A stretch of DNA of 48,522 nucleotides from HyVt-337 sp964428895 (GCA_964428895.1 CAYRZU010000017.1:1-48522), one strand, 5' to 3'; positions 34,365 to 44,394 are shown, numbered from the stretch's first letter. Made by a program: numbers and translations. Notes: generated from the sequence alone by a model not told the origin.

Positions 34365-34961
34365 ATGGCGACGGTTTACATTAAGCAGGCGTGGCTGGTG
34401 CTGATCCTGGCGATTGTGTTCGCCGCGGCGCTGGCGTGCATTCAGGCGGGGTTGAGCCCGCGCATCGAGGCCAACAAGCGGAACGAGACCTACGATCAGA
34501 TTCCCGTCCTCGTTCCGGGCGCCGACCAGGCGGCTACCGAAGAGTGGGCTACCGACGACGGCAAGATCGCCTACAAGGCGGTCTCCGCCGACGGCGAGGC
34601 GGTCGGTTGGGTTATCAAGGGCGCGGGGCAGGGCTTTGCCGACAAGATCGAGCTGCTGATCGGCCTGGACGCCGAGGCTACGCGCATCACCGGCCTGTTC
34701 GTGCTGGAGCAGAAAGAAACCCCGGCGCTAGGCAGCAAGATCGCCGACAAGTCCGACCCCTGGTTTCGCGACCAGTTCGAGGGCAAGAGCGCCGCGGAGG
34801 ATATCGCCGTGACCAAGGCTTCCCCAGTCGAGGGGACCAACCAGGTGGCGGCGATTTCCGGCGCAACGATCTCTTCCGAGGCCGTTAGCGACATTGTTAA
34901 CGACGCGGTGAAAGAGTTTCGAGACCGCATCAACGATCTGACGCCGATGTCTCAGGAGTAA
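34365..34961 (+). CDS. rnfG: Rnf complex subunit G
   Basis: A 198-residue subunit with one N-terminal helix (about 8-28) and a periplasm-side FMN-binding domain. VAAISGATISS contains the flavin threonine (T168) in an S-G-A-T core, but the expected aspartate three positions before the serine is alanine (A162). In other RnfG and NqrC proteins that position is normally Asp, recognised by ApbE. Whether FMN is still attached is uncertain. Spacing to rnfE is two bases, so translation is coupled. Confidence 0.93.
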   Translation: MATVYIKQAWLVLILAIVFAAALACIQAGLSPRIEANKRNETYDQIPVLVPGADQAATEEWATDDGKIAYKAVSADGEAVGWVIKGAGQGFADKIELLIGLDAEATRITGLFVLEQKETPALGSKIADKSDPWFRDQFEGKSAAEDIAVTKASPVEGTNQVAAISGATISSEAVSDIVNDAVKEFRDRINDLTPMSQE

Positions 34962-34963
34962 TC

Positions 34964-35596
34964 ATGGCCTCCGATGGACCGACACCCCTGGAACGATTTC
35001 TAAACGGCATCCTGCCGGAGAATCCGGTCTACCGGCAGTTGCTGGGCATGTGCCCCACGCTGGCGGTCACCGGCAACATGAAGGCGGCCATGACCATGTC
35101 CGCGGCGGTGCTGTTCGTGCTGGTTTGCGCGAATATCATCATCAGTTTGATCCGGAATCTGCTCAAACCGCATCTGCGGATCGTCGTGTTTGTGCTGACC
35201 ATTGCCACCTTCGTGTCCATCGCCGACCGGTTGCTGGCGGCGTTCCTGTACGACATGAGCAAGGAACTTGGCCCCTATATCCCGTTGATCATCGTCAACT
35301 GCATCATCATCTGCCGGTGCGAGGTTTGCGCGTCCAAGCAGTCGATCCCGACCGCTGTTGCCGATGCGGTGGGGCAATCGATCGGTTTTGCGTTGGCGCT
35401 GGCGAGCATCGCCGGCATTCGTGAGATTCTGGGCACCGGTCAATGGTTCGGCCTGACCGTGCTGGGCAAAGACTGGTGGCCGGCGTGGGGCATCATGGTC
35501 CTGCCACCGGGCGCATTCATTACGTTGGGCTTCCTGCTGGGCGGGGCCAACTGGCTGGGTTCACTCGGTAGGCCCAAGACCGCTGCGGCGGCATAA
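34964..35596 (+). CDS. rnfE: Rnf complex subunit E
   Basis: A 210-residue membrane subunit with about six helices. The start LERFLNGILPENPVYRQLLGMCPTL is diagnostic for RnfE/NqrD, and the central IVNCIIICRCEVCASKQ contains cysteines that ligate an intramembrane iron centre in related complexes. The C-terminus is short. It is followed by rnfA after 12 bases. Confidence 0.95.
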   Translation: MASDGPTPLERFLNGILPENPVYRQLLGMCPTLAVTGNMKAAMTMSAAVLFVLVCANIIISLIRNLLKPHLRIVVFVLTIATFVSIADRLLAAFLYDMSKELGPYIPLIIVNCIIICRCEVCASKQSIPTAVADAVGQSIGFALALASIAGIREILGTGQWFGLTVLGKDWWPAWGIMVLPPGAFITLGFLLGGANWLGSLGRPKTAAAA

Positions 35597-35608
35597 GGTA
35601 GACACGCG

Positions 35609-36325
35609 ATGGAAACGATTAGCCAACTGGTTCTGATCGCCGTCGGCGCCGCGGTCATCAACAACTTCGTGCTGCACTACTTCGTCGGCATTTGCCCGTT
35701 CCTGGGCGTTTCGCGGCGGGTGGACATGGCCTTCGGCATGGGCTGCGCGGTGACCTTCGTGATTACCGTGGCGGCGCTGCTCAGTTGGATCTTCACCTTT
35801 TACATTCTCCGGGAGGGCGCGCCGCTGACGAGCTTCCTGGCCGCCAAGTTCACGGGCAATCCCGAGGCCACGCTCGATCTGAGCATCCTGAACTACATCG
35901 TCTATATCTTTGTGATCGCCTCGTCGGTGCAGTTGGTGGAGATGTACGTTCGCAAGTTCCATCCGCCGCTGTACAAATCGTTCGGCGTGTACCTGCCGTT
36001 GATTACGACCAACTGCGCGATCCTGTTCGCCTGCCTGGAGATCATGAAGCACGTCTCCGGCGGCGGGGCCGGCGCCTGGGGCGCTGGCGGCGGCGAGGTG
36101 TGGCTGGTTCATCATGCGTTGGTGCTGGCCATCGGCGGGGGGCTGGGCTTTACGCTAGCGATTGTGTTGATGGCGGGCATCCGCGAGGAACTCGACCACT
36201 GTGACGTGCCCAAGCCTCTGCAAGGCGCCGCTATCACGCTATTGGTGGCGGGCATTATGGCGCTGGCGTTCATGGGCTTTTCCGGCGTGGACAGCAATCT
36301 GGAAGCGGTCTTGAAGGGCAAGTAG
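35609..36325 (+). CDS. rnfA: Rnf complex subunit A
   Basis: A 238-residue membrane subunit related to NqrE, with six or seven helices. Landmarks are INNFVLHYFVGICPFLGVSRR and LPLITTNCAILFACL, each with a cysteine that could ligate the intramembrane Fe-S centre shared with RnfE. A short glycine-rich loop around residue 155 replaces the longer loop of some relatives. rnfB follows 10 bases after the stop. Confidence 0.95.
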   Translation: METISQLVLIAVGAAVINNFVLHYFVGICPFLGVSRRVDMAFGMGCAVTFVITVAALLSWIFTFYILREGAPLTSFLAAKFTGNPEATLDLSILNYIVYIFVIASSVQLVEMYVRKFHPPLYKSFGVYLPLITTNCAILFACLEIMKHVSGGGAGAWGAGGGEVWLVHHALVLAIGGGLGFTLAIVLMAGIREELDHCDVPKPLQGAAITLLVAGIMALAFMGFSGVDSNLEAVLKGK

Positions 36326-36335
36326 AGGATCCCCC

Positions 36336-37247
36336 ATGGCGGTATTGATGATCATTCTGGCGGCGGCGGCGATGCTGGTTCTGGCCACCTTCATGGGCTA
36401 CGTGCTCGGTTGGGCCAACCGGGCCTTCCACGTGGAGGTCGACCCGCGCATCGCGGCGGTCGATGAAGCCCTCCCCGGCGCCAACTGCGGCGGCTGCAAC
36501 TACGTCGGCTGTGGCGAGTACGCCGAGGCCGTCGTCGAGAACGCCGAAGCCGTCAATCTCTGCACCGTCGGTGGCGAGAGCGTAGCCAACGCGATCGCCG
36601 AGATCCTCGGCGTGGAGGTCGAGCAGTCCTGGCCCTATCGGCCGGCCGTCCACTGCGGGGCTACCCACAATGAACGCCTGCAACTGGGCAGCTATCAGGG
36701 CGAGCGCCAGTGCGCGTCGGCCAATATCGTCAGCGGCGTGCAGGGCTGCATCTACGGCTGCATGGGCTTTGGCGACTGCGAGCGATCCTGCGCCTTCGAC
36801 GCCATCCACGCCGTCGACGGTCTGGCGGTGGTCGACTACGACAAGTGCACCGGTTGTGGCAACTGCGCCAAGGTCTGCCCGCGGAACATCATCACCATGG
36901 TGCCCTTCAAGACCGGCGAAATGGTCGTGGTCGCTTGCGCGAACAAGGACTTCGGCAAGGACGTCAAAGCCGTCTGTAAGGTCGGCTGCCTGGGCTGCAA
37001 GGCCTGCGCCCGGGCCAGTGAGTTGTTCACGGTTGAAGACAACATCCCCACCATCGACTACGACAAGTACGACCCGCACGAGATGGAAGCCGTCGAGGTC
37101 GCCCTAACCAAGTGCCCCATGAAGCGACTGGTCAAGATCGGCATGCCCACCACCGAGGGCGACGCGGCCGCCGATGACGGCGACGGGCCGTCCATCGTTC
37201 AGGCTGACTTCAAGACCACCGTCGACGACGTCGAGTGGCAGGGCTAG
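36336..37247 (+). CDS. rnfB: Rnf complex subunit B
   Basis: A 303-residue membrane-anchored, iron-sulfur-rich subunit that receives electrons from ferredoxin. One N-terminal helix is followed by a Fe-S domain with GANCGGCNYVGCGEY (C51, C54, C59) and a later cysteine. Then come ferredoxin-like motifs around residues 130-150 (GCIYGCMGFGDCERSC) and CTGCGNCAKVCP, and VGCLGCKACARA with a final Cys-Pro. The acidic C-terminal extension is unusual but not unique. It completes the C-D-G-E-A-B order of the operon. Confidence 0.95.
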   Translation: MAVLMIILAAAAMLVLATFMGYVLGWANRAFHVEVDPRIAAVDEALPGANCGGCNYVGCGEYAEAVVENAEAVNLCTVGGESVANAIAEILGVEVEQSWPYRPAVHCGATHNERLQLGSYQGERQCASANIVSGVQGCIYGCMGFGDCERSCAFDAIHAVDGLAVVDYDKCTGCGNCAKVCPRNIITMVPFKTGEMVVVACANKDFGKDVKAVCKVGCLGCKACARASELFTVEDNIPTIDYDKYDPHEMEAVEVALTKCPMKRLVKIGMPTTEGDAAADDGDGPSIVQADFKTTVDDVEWQG

Positions 37248-37265
37248 TCGGCCGTTGAGCCTGTC

Positions 37266-38096
37266 ATGCGGAAAGCTCGCCGCATCCTGCTGCTGACGCT
37301 CAGTGTGGTTACCGGCGTCTACTTCGTCGCGGCCATGCTGTTGTGGCTCAGCCAGTCCAAATACATCTACCACCCCACGCGACCGATCGAAGCGACCCCC
37401 GCCGAAGCCGGGCTTGATTACGAAGATGTCACCTTCACCGCCGCCGACGGAGTTCATCTGACCGGATGGTTTGTTCCGGCGGACCACGCGCGCGGTGTGA
37501 TTCTGCTGATGCACGGCAACGGCGGCAACATCGGCCATCGCATTGAACTGCTAGCAATCCTCAACCGTCTGAACTTCAGCACCTTCATCATCGACTACCG
37601 CGGCTACGGCGCTTCGGGGGGGACCTTGAGCGAGCACGGCACGTACCTCGACGCCGAGGCCGCCTGGGCCTACCTGACCGACGAGCGCAACATGGCCCCC
37701 AAGGATATCGTGCTGATGGGCCGGTCGCTGGGGGGGGTCTTCGCCGCCTATCTGGCCAGAGACCACGCCGCCGGGGCTGTCATTATCGATTCGTCCCTGA
37801 CAAGCGTGCCCGATCTGGGCGAGGAACTCTTTCCTCACTTCCCCGTCCGCCGGCTGTCGCGGTACCAGTACCCCACGCTGGACTACCTAACTGAGGCCCG
37901 CTGCCCGGTGCTGATCGTTCACAGCCCCACCGACGAGACCGTTCCTTTTGCCCACGGCCAACGGCTGTTCGAGGCCGCCCCCGAGCCGAAGGCGTTTCTC
38001 CAACTTATCGGCGCGCATAACGACGCCTTCCTGGTCAGCGGGGACAATTACACCGACGGGGTCAGTCAATTCCTGGCTCAGCACCTGGGCCGATAG
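37266..38096 (+). CDS. Alpha/beta hydrolase, membrane-anchored
   Basis: A 276-residue protein with an N-terminal helix (LTLSVVTGVYFVAAMLLWL) and an alpha/beta hydrolase domain. The oxyanion loop is LLMHGNGGNIGHR, the nucleophile is in LMGRSLGGVFA, and the acid and His are in HSPTDETVPF and GAHNDAF. The domain resembles BEM46/ABHD13-like hydrolases. It lies 18 bases after rnfB and may ride on its transcript. Substrate unknown. Its stop touches that of the convergent membrane gene with no gap. Confidence 0.85.
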   Translation: MRKARRILLLTLSVVTGVYFVAAMLLWLSQSKYIYHPTRPIEATPAEAGLDYEDVTFTAADGVHLTGWFVPADHARGVILLMHGNGGNIGHRIELLAILNRLNFSTFIIDYRGYGASGGTLSEHGTYLDAEAAWAYLTDERNMAPKDIVLMGRSLGGVFAAYLARDHAAGAVIIDSSLTSVPDLGEELFPHFPVRRLSRYQYPTLDYLTEARCPVLIVHSPTDETVPFAHGQRLFEAAPEPKAFLQLIGAHNDAFLVSGDNYTDGVSQFLAQHLGR

Positions 38097-38606
38097 CTAC
38101 CACATGCCGGTGGTGCGTTGGCGCCGCCGGACGGCCGCCTGGGCGAAGATGCCCCCGATCACCGTGCCCATCAGAACGTGTGGCAGGATGCACAGCGCCG
38201 GCAGGCGCTTGCGAAGTTCTAGCAGCTTGGCCCGTTGCTCGTCGGTGAAGGGCTGGGTCGTCGGCTGCGTGGTCGGTTGGGTCGCAGCCGGCTGCGTGGC
38301 GGCCTGCTGGCGGAGGTAGTCGTCGATTCGCAGCAACTGCCGCAAAGGCTCGGCCATGCCCATGAAACTGCTGACCCCGCCCAGCAGGCCGAGGATGGCG
38401 CCGTAAATGATGCCTTGCCGAACGGACGTGAACCGCGTGGCCACGAAGATCAGCACCAGCATCGCCGCCACCATGGCCACCACCGGGGCCGCCTTGTGCG
38501 GGAACAGCACGCGGCTAGGAATGTGGGCGGCCATGATAATGCCGATTCCGGCGGCGATGGCCGTCCCGGCCTGACTGCGCTTCTTCTTGGTTCGGGCGTT
38601 AGCCAT
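38097..38606 (-). CDS. Hypothetical membrane protein with TQP repeats
   Basis: A 169-residue protein with about three or four hydrophobic helices (near 15-30, 38-58, 65-83 and 138-155) and a hydrophilic stretch around 100-115 composed of ATQP/TTQP repeats, which are also visible as short tandem repeats in the DNA. The N-terminus is basic (KKKR). I do not recognise a family. It is immediately downstream of apbE on the same strand, with a two-base gap, so it may be cotranscribed with queF-apbE. Function unknown. Confidence 0.6.
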   Translation of the reverse strand: MANARTKKKRSQAGTAIAAGIGIIMAAHIPSRVLFPHKAAPVVAMVAAMLVLIFVATRFTSVRQGIIYGAILGLLGGVSSFMGMAEPLRQLLRIDDYLRQQAATQPAATQPTTQPTTQPFTDEQRAKLLELRKRLPALCILPHVLMGTVIGGIFAQAAVRRRQRTTGMW

Positions 38607-38608
38607 GG

Positions 38609-39661
38609 TCAGCGGGCCTCACCGTGGGGCTTGAAGGCGGCCGAGAACTCAAAGTCTAGCGTTGCGAAACCATCGCTGGTGATGACGGCGAACTCGTCCG
38701 GCTCACCGGTGATGATGATAGCATGGATGTCGTCGGGCAGCAGCTTCAGCCCTTCCACGCCGAGTACGCTCAGGGCGGTCGCCCAGGCGTCGGCCGCCGC
38801 TGCGCGGGGAGCAATGACCGTTACCGACGGATTCACGTCGGTGGGACGTCCCGTCCGCGGATCGATGATGTGGCTGTAGCGACGGCCCTCGATTTCCGTG
38901 TACCGGGCGTAGTTGCCGCTGGTGCAGACCGCCCCGTCGTGGAGCGTCAGCAGACCGACCGGATCGCCCGCGAATGGGTTCTGCACCGCCACCACCCACG
39001 CCGAGCCGTCTTCCTTCTCGCCGAAACACCGGATGTCGCCGCCGACTTCCACCAGGCCGCCCACGCACCCCACGCGGATCATCTCCTCCGCGGCCAGATC
39101 GATCGCGTACCCCTTGGCGATTCCCCCCAGGTTGACCTTCGCTTCGGCGAGAGCTTTGACCACCACGCCGTCGCCCAATTCGAAAAACTCCCACCCCGAG
39201 GCCGCTACGGCCGCGGCCAGGGCGTCGCCGCTGGGCAGTTGCTTGGCCTTGCCTGCCGCCGACCACACCGCGAACACCGGCGCGAAGGTAATATCGAACG
39301 CGCCGTCGGTCGTCTGGGCCAGATCGGCCGACAGCGCCAGTACGCCCATGGCCAGGTCCGAGACATCCACGGTCGCCCCGGCCGGGGCTGCATTGAGAAC
39401 GCCCACGTCGGATCGGTCCAGATAGGCGCTGAGTCGCGCTTCGACACCCCGCAGCGCCGCCTCGGCCCGCTGGGCGCCCTCAATGGCCTTGCCGAAACTG
39501 CGCTTGGGCGAGATCGCCACCAGTTTGGTCTCGGTGTCCATGATCCCGCCGGGTTCGGTGATTACCCGCCGCGCGTCGAAAGGGCGGACCAGCACGTAGG
39601 CCACCACCAGCGCGGCGATTCCCACCAGTGCCGCAATGCCTTTGACGTGCTGGCTGGTCAT
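38609..39661 (-). CDS. apbE: FAD:protein FMN transferase
   Basis: A 350-residue ApbE enzyme that attaches FMN from FAD to Thr in the D-x-x-[ST]-x-A-T motifs of RnfD, RnfG and NqrB/C. Landmarks are DVSDLAMGVLALSADL, KVNLGGIAKGYAIDLA, VEVGGDIRC, TSGNYARYTEIEGRRYSHI and the Mg-binding region near SVTVIAPRAAAADAWATALSV. An N-terminal helix anchors it (ALVGIAALVVAYVLV), so it acts at the membrane face. Its ATG overlaps the queF stop (ATGA). It lies 1.4 kb downstream of the rnf operon, in opposite orientation, and is likely dedicated to that complex. Confidence 0.93.
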   Translation of the reverse strand: MTSQHVKGIAALVGIAALVVAYVLVRPFDARRVITEPGGIMDTETKLVAISPKRSFGKAIEGAQRAEAALRGVEARLSAYLDRSDVGVLNAAPAGATVDVSDLAMGVLALSADLAQTTDGAFDITFAPVFAVWSAAGKAKQLPSGDALAAAVAASGWEFFELGDGVVVKALAEAKVNLGGIAKGYAIDLAAEEMIRVGCVGGLVEVGGDIRCFGEKEDGSAWVVAVQNPFAGDPVGLLTLHDGAVCTSGNYARYTEIEGRRYSHIIDPRTGRPTDVNPSVTVIAPRAAAADAWATALSVLGVEGLKLLPDDIHAIIITGEPDEFAVITSDGFATLDFEFSAAFKPHGEAR

Positions 39662-39996
39662 GCCGGATAACTCACCGTAACGACCGAATGCATGCCGCCC
39701 CGCGGCGTGAACTCTCCGGTGACGGTCATGGTTCGCGGCGCCAGGGCCGCGACCAGGTCGTTGAGGATGCGGTTGACGACGTCCTCGTAGAACACGCCCT
39801 CGTTGCGGAAGCTCTGGAGGTAGAACTTCAGGCTCTTCAGTTCCACGCAGGTCGCTTCGGGCACGTATTCGATGGTGATCGTGCCGAAATCGGGCTGACC
39901 CGTCTTGGGGCAGACCGACGTGAACTCCGGCGCTACGTGCGCGATGGCGTAGTCGCGGTCGGGGTGGGGGTTAGGGAAGGTTTCTAGCTGGGTCAT
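39658..39996 (-). CDS. queF: NADPH-dependent 7-cyano-7-deazaguanine reductase
   Basis: A 112-residue short (unimodular) QueF that reduces preQ0 to preQ1 in queuosine synthesis. The nucleophilic cysteine is in FTSVCPKTGQPDFG (C29, with D36), and FYEDVVNRILNDL is the typical helix after the substrate site. ATG 39996 was chosen; an alternative ATG at 40005 would add three residues. It overlaps apbE by four bases, so the two are coupled. queC is divergent, 57 bases upstream. queD and queE are not in the window. Confidence 0.93.
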   Translation of the reverse strand: MTQLETFPNPHPDRDYAIAHVAPEFTSVCPKTGQPDFGTITIEYVPEATCVELKSLKFYLQSFRNEGVFYEDVVNRILNDLVAALAPRTMTVTGEFTPRGGMHSVVTVSYPA

Positions 39997-40053
39997 GGGC
40001 CACATACGATACCCGCATTGCACGGAAAGTGAAAGACGTGTAGGCTCGGCCTT

Positions 40054-40767
40054 GTGACGGGCGCGACAGCAAGAGCGGCGGTGGTGTTGGTCTCGGGCGG
40101 GCTGGATTCGGCCACAGCCCTGGCGGTGGCGCGCCGGCAGGGCTTCACGTGCCACGCGCTGACGTTCGACTATGGGCAGCGACATCGGTTTGAGTTGGCC
40201 GCGGCTACGCGTGTGGCGGCGGCGATGAATGCGGCCTCGCACCGCGTAGTGAAGTTGGACCTCTCCGCCGCCGGCGGCTTTGGCCACAGCGCCTTGACCG
40301 ATGCCATCGCCGTGCCCAAGGACCGCCCCGCCGACAATGACATCCCCGTGACCTACGTGCCCGGTCGGAACACGATCTTCCTGTCGGTCGCGCTGGGCTA
40401 TGCCGAGGTGGTCGGCGCGTTCGACATTTTCATCGGCGTCAACGCGGTGGACTACAGCGGCTACCCTGACTGTCGGCCGGAGTTCGTGGCGTGCTTCGAG
40501 CAACTGGCCAACCTGGCCACGGCTGCGGCCGTCGAAGGGCGGGGGCGCTTCACCGTGCACGCGCCGCTGATCGAGATGACCAAAGCTCAGATCATCCGAA
40601 CGGGGCTTGGCCTGGGCGTCGATTACGCGCAGACGCATAGTTGCTACGATCCGGACGAGGGCGGGCGGGCCTGCGGCCATTGCGATGCGTGCCGACTGCG
40701 CCTGGCGGGGTTCGCCGAGGCCGACGCGGCCGACCCGGTGGCCTATCAAGACGGCCCGGCGAGCTAA
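40054..40767 (+). CDS. queC: 7-cyano-7-deazaguanine synthase
   Basis: A 237-residue ATP-dependent ligase that converts 7-carboxy-7-deazaguanine and ammonia to preQ0. The PP-loop is VLVSGGLDSATAL at residue 10, then TFDYGQRHRFEL, VPGRNTIFL, and the zinc site CYDPDEGG-CGHCDAC near the end. The start is a GTG, because no ATG precedes the PP-loop in this frame. It is divergent from queF, so the two queuosine genes likely share a control region of about 57 bases. A five-base gap separates its stop from the convergent HEAT gene. Confidence 0.95.
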   Translation: MTGATARAAVVLVSGGLDSATALAVARRQGFTCHALTFDYGQRHRFELAAATRVAAAMNAASHRVVKLDLSAAGGFGHSALTDAIAVPKDRPADNDIPVTYVPGRNTIFLSVALGYAEVVGAFDIFIGVNAVDYSGYPDCRPEFVACFEQLANLATAAAVEGRGRFTVHAPLIEMTKAQIIRTGLGLGVDYAQTHSCYDPDEGGRACGHCDACRLRLAGFAEADAADPVAYQDGPAS

Positions 40768-40772
40768 GGGGG

Positions 40773-42269
40773 CTATTCCATCTCCGCGGCCAATTGCTTG
40801 GCCACCTTGTGGGCGTCGCCGGAATTGGTCAGCAGATACCAGCACGACAAGGCCACCGTTGGCGCCGAATAGCGCTGTGACTCTTTGACGATGTCAGCCA
40901 GAGCCGGTCGGGCCCGCGGGTCCCCCTGCTCGCCCAGGGCCAGCGCCGCATCCACGGCCAGCTCGGTGTAGGGACTGTCCAGCAGGGGTGCCATCAAATC
41001 GCAGATCGCTGGGTTGTCCGACCGCATCAGCCCCGCGGCGACGGCGCGGGTCTTGGCGGTGTAGTCGCCGGCCAGGAGCTGCTGGAACTGCTCCATCGCT
41101 TCCGGCACGTTCATGTTGGCCAGAATGGTGACCGCCTGAGCGGCGTAGAGGTGCACTTGCCGCGGCTGCTGGGCGTTGGGCGGAACCGCGTCCACGATGT
41201 GCCACAACGCCGCGGCGTACAGCTTGGCCCATTGGCCCCGCTGCTGGAAATCACGCCGCGCAATGGTCAAAACGTATTCGGTCGCAACGGGTCGGTCGAG
41301 CTTGGCTGCGGCCAGGGCGGCCTCGGCGGCCTGCTCCTTCGGGCCTAGCCGAGCCAGTTCCAATCGGACCAGCGACCGGATAGGCTCGTCGGGGGTGTCC
41401 AGTTCCTCCAGGGCGGCTGGCCCGTCGGGCTGGTCGGCCAGCATTCGCAGCAATTGCACTCGAAGCAGTCGGGACGGGTCTTCCCGGACGCCTTCGAGCA
41501 GGTCATCCGTGGCCGTCGGCGAGACCGCCACCAGCGCCTGGTAGGCGCCAAGCCGCATGGTGCGGGACGCCTCGGATCGGGCGACCGAGCGCACCAGGTC
41601 CGCCGCCTGCGTGATACGCTCCTCGCGGATCTGCATCAGCAGCAGCGCCAACAGGCCCGGGGCCGAGTCGGGGTCGTCGAACACGTCGCGGAGGGCTTCG
41701 ATCTGTTCGGCTTGGCCGAGCTTGAGCAGGGCGGCCCGGGCCGGGTAGGCGACCAAAGGCTCACCACTGGCGGCCAGTTCGGTCAGGGCCTCGGCGGCGC
41801 GAGTGGGGTCCTGGTCGGCCAGGGCCCGGGCGGCCAGGCAGCGGAGCATCTCATCGTTTAACTCGACGGCCTTGACGAGTTGGCCCACGGGAGCGGCGTC
41901 CAGGCGGATCAGTTGGGCCAGCGCTTCGGCCCGGACGGCCGACGCCGGATCGTCGCGGAGGCGTTCCAGCAGAATCGGAGCCGCTTCATCGCCGGCGACG
42001 TCGACCACGGAGGCGGTTGCCAGAAGGCGGGCCTCCCGGTTGGCGCTGCGTGACATGGCGGCGAATAACGGCAGCATGTTCTCGTCGGCTCGGGTCTGCA
42101 GGGCCATGATCGCCAGCGGCTCGGTGGCCGGGAACTCAAACAGCTCGCGCAGCAGTTCGGCGGCCTTGTCGTCGGGGTCGGCCTGGGCCAAGCAGATCGA
42201 GCTGGTCGCCAGGAGCAGCGCAAGGCCGACGAGCAGGGGGCGTTGGATGGATCGGGGGGGGCAAAGCAT
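40773..42269 (-). CDS. Exported HEAT-repeat protein
   Basis: A 498-residue protein with a signal peptide (LLVGLALLLATSSICLAQA). The rest is tandem helical repeats of HEAT type, for example EAAPILLERLRDDPASAVRAEAL, RCLAARALADQDPTRAAEAL, and the C-terminal AVDAALALGEQGDPRARPAL. It should be a periplasmic scaffold or binding protein. It is 46 bases downstream of the MoxR gene on the same strand and may be part of a MoxR-associated set. No enzymatic motif is seen. Confidence 0.8.
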   Translation of the reverse strand: MLCPPRSIQRPLLVGLALLLATSSICLAQADPDDKAAELLRELFEFPATEPLAIMALQTRADENMLPLFAAMSRSANREARLLATASVVDVAGDEAAPILLERLRDDPASAVRAEALAQLIRLDAAPVGQLVKAVELNDEMLRCLAARALADQDPTRAAEALTELAASGEPLVAYPARAALLKLGQAEQIEALRDVFDDPDSAPGLLALLLMQIREERITQAADLVRSVARSEASRTMRLGAYQALVAVSPTATDDLLEGVREDPSRLLRVQLLRMLADQPDGPAALEELDTPDEPIRSLVRLELARLGPKEQAAEAALAAAKLDRPVATEYVLTIARRDFQQRGQWAKLYAAALWHIVDAVPPNAQQPRQVHLYAAQAVTILANMNVPEAMEQFQQLLAGDYTAKTRAVAAGLMRSDNPAICDLMAPLLDSPYTELAVDAALALGEQGDPRARPALADIVKESQRYSAPTVALSCWYLLTNSGDAHKVAKQLAAEME

Positions 42270-42315
42270 GAGGATAGTCTACTCCCTTTCGGGCGCGAAA
42301 GGAACGTCGTCGCCG

Positions 42316-43359
<1,044 letters not shown>

Positions 43360-43433
43360 TGGTCTCTCCGGGTGCCCTGTGGGCGCCGTCTGAACACACT
43401 AACGCGGCGGCACGCTAAACATTGCGAACGGGC

Positions 43434-44210
43434 CTATTCCACATCGCAGCGGCGAAAAGCGTCTTCCATCGCCGCGATGGGATCGCCGGTCGGCGAGAAC
43501 TCATGGGCGACGAAGCCGTCATAATCGGTCGCGGCAATGGCTTTGCAGACCGCGGTGTAGTTGATCTCTTGGGAATCGTCCAGCTCGTGTCGGCCGGGGT
43601 TGCCGGCGGCGTGGAAGTGGCCCATCCACTGGCTGTTGTCGCCGATGGTGCGGATCAGGTCTCCTTCCATGATGGCCATGTGATAGATGTCGTAGAGGAT
43701 CTTCACGCGTGGGCTGTTGACGGCCTCGACCACGGCGACGGCCCAACTGGTTCGGTCGCACTGATAGCCGATGTGATCGACCTTGCTGTTGAGGAGTTCC
43801 AGGTTGAGCGTGACGCCCTTGGCCTCGGCGTGCGGAGCCGCGGCCGCCAGCGTGGCGGCCGTATCCTCGATGGCCTGCTCGTCGCTGACGCCCTCGCGCC
43901 GGTCGCCGCAAAGGCAGATCAGGCCCGGCACGTCGAACTCGGCGGCGATGTCAATGCTCTTGGTCAGGTCGGCGACGGCCTGGTCGCGCGTGGCCGGGTC
44001 GTTCAGCGGGGCGCCGGTGCCGATGAAGCTGCTCATCCGCAGACCCAGCTTGTTGGCCAGCTCGCACTGCTTGGGGAACTCCACGTCGTCACAGCCCCAG
44101 ACCTCGATCCCGGCGTAGCCGATCCGGGCGACCTCCTCGGCGATTTGCTCGAACGTCATCCCGGGGCCGAACATGAACATCGGGGCGCTGACGGATTGCT
44201 TGATACGCAT
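43434..44210 (-). CDS. Hydroxypyruvate isomerase-like / xylose-isomerase-fold protein
   Basis: A 258-residue TIM barrel of the AP-endonuclease-2/hydroxypyruvate isomerase family. Metal-binding residues are expected in LNLELLNSKVDH, KILYDIYHMAIMEGD, and GHFHAAGNPGRHELDDSQEINY, which is very close to known Hyi sequences. ATG 44210 is favoured because AAGGA lies nine bases upstream; the frame continues open upstream without homology. It precedes the MoxR gene on the same strand but is separated by 74 bases. Probable substrate is hydroxypyruvate/tartronate semialdehyde or a related sugar, by family only. Confidence 0.85.
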   Translation of the reverse strand: MRIKQSVSAPMFMFGPGMTFEQIAEEVARIGYAGIEVWGCDDVEFPKQCELANKLGLRMSSFIGTGAPLNDPATRDQAVADLTKSIDIAAEFDVPGLICLCGDRREGVSDEQAIEDTAATLAAAAPHAEAKGVTLNLELLNSKVDHIGYQCDRTSWAVAVVEAVNSPRVKILYDIYHMAIMEGDLIRTIGDNSQWMGHFHAAGNPGRHELDDSQEINYTAVCKAIAATDYDGFVAHEFSPTGDPIAAMEDAFRRCDVE

Positions 44211-44386
44211 CGATAGGTTTCCTTGCGAAAATGGGCCTCGCGAACGCGAGCAAGTCTGACCGCCCCGGCCCGGCAAGTCAACAGCCCCGTGAGCGTCGCT
44301 CTAAGGCCTTTTAAGAACGCAGGTTGCGGCCGCCCGAAATAGCCAAAAGCAAGTGTCTATCCGTCCAGAAGTTGCGGCCGAAAACG

Positions 44387-44394
44387 GCCGATAT
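44387..44394 (+). promoter_or_regulatory. GCCGATAT, sigma-28-like -10 element
   Basis: GCCGATAT matches seven of eight positions of the FliA/sigma-28 -10 box (GCCGATAA). AAGTT lies 13 bases before it, a partial -35 (TAAAGTTT) with shorter than normal spacing. The preceding 23 bases include a perfect GGCCG-AAAA-CGGCC hairpin. It lies 71 bases before the zinc-ribbon ATG. Confidence 0.3.

Noticed and set aside
38250..38300. Short tandem repeat considered as CRISPR or regulatory repeat
   Set aside because: It encodes ATQP/TTQP residues in a coding frame; units are about 12 bases without spacers.
39997..40845. Upstream extension of the queF frame
   Set aside because: It lies antisense to queC and QueF homology begins at 39996.
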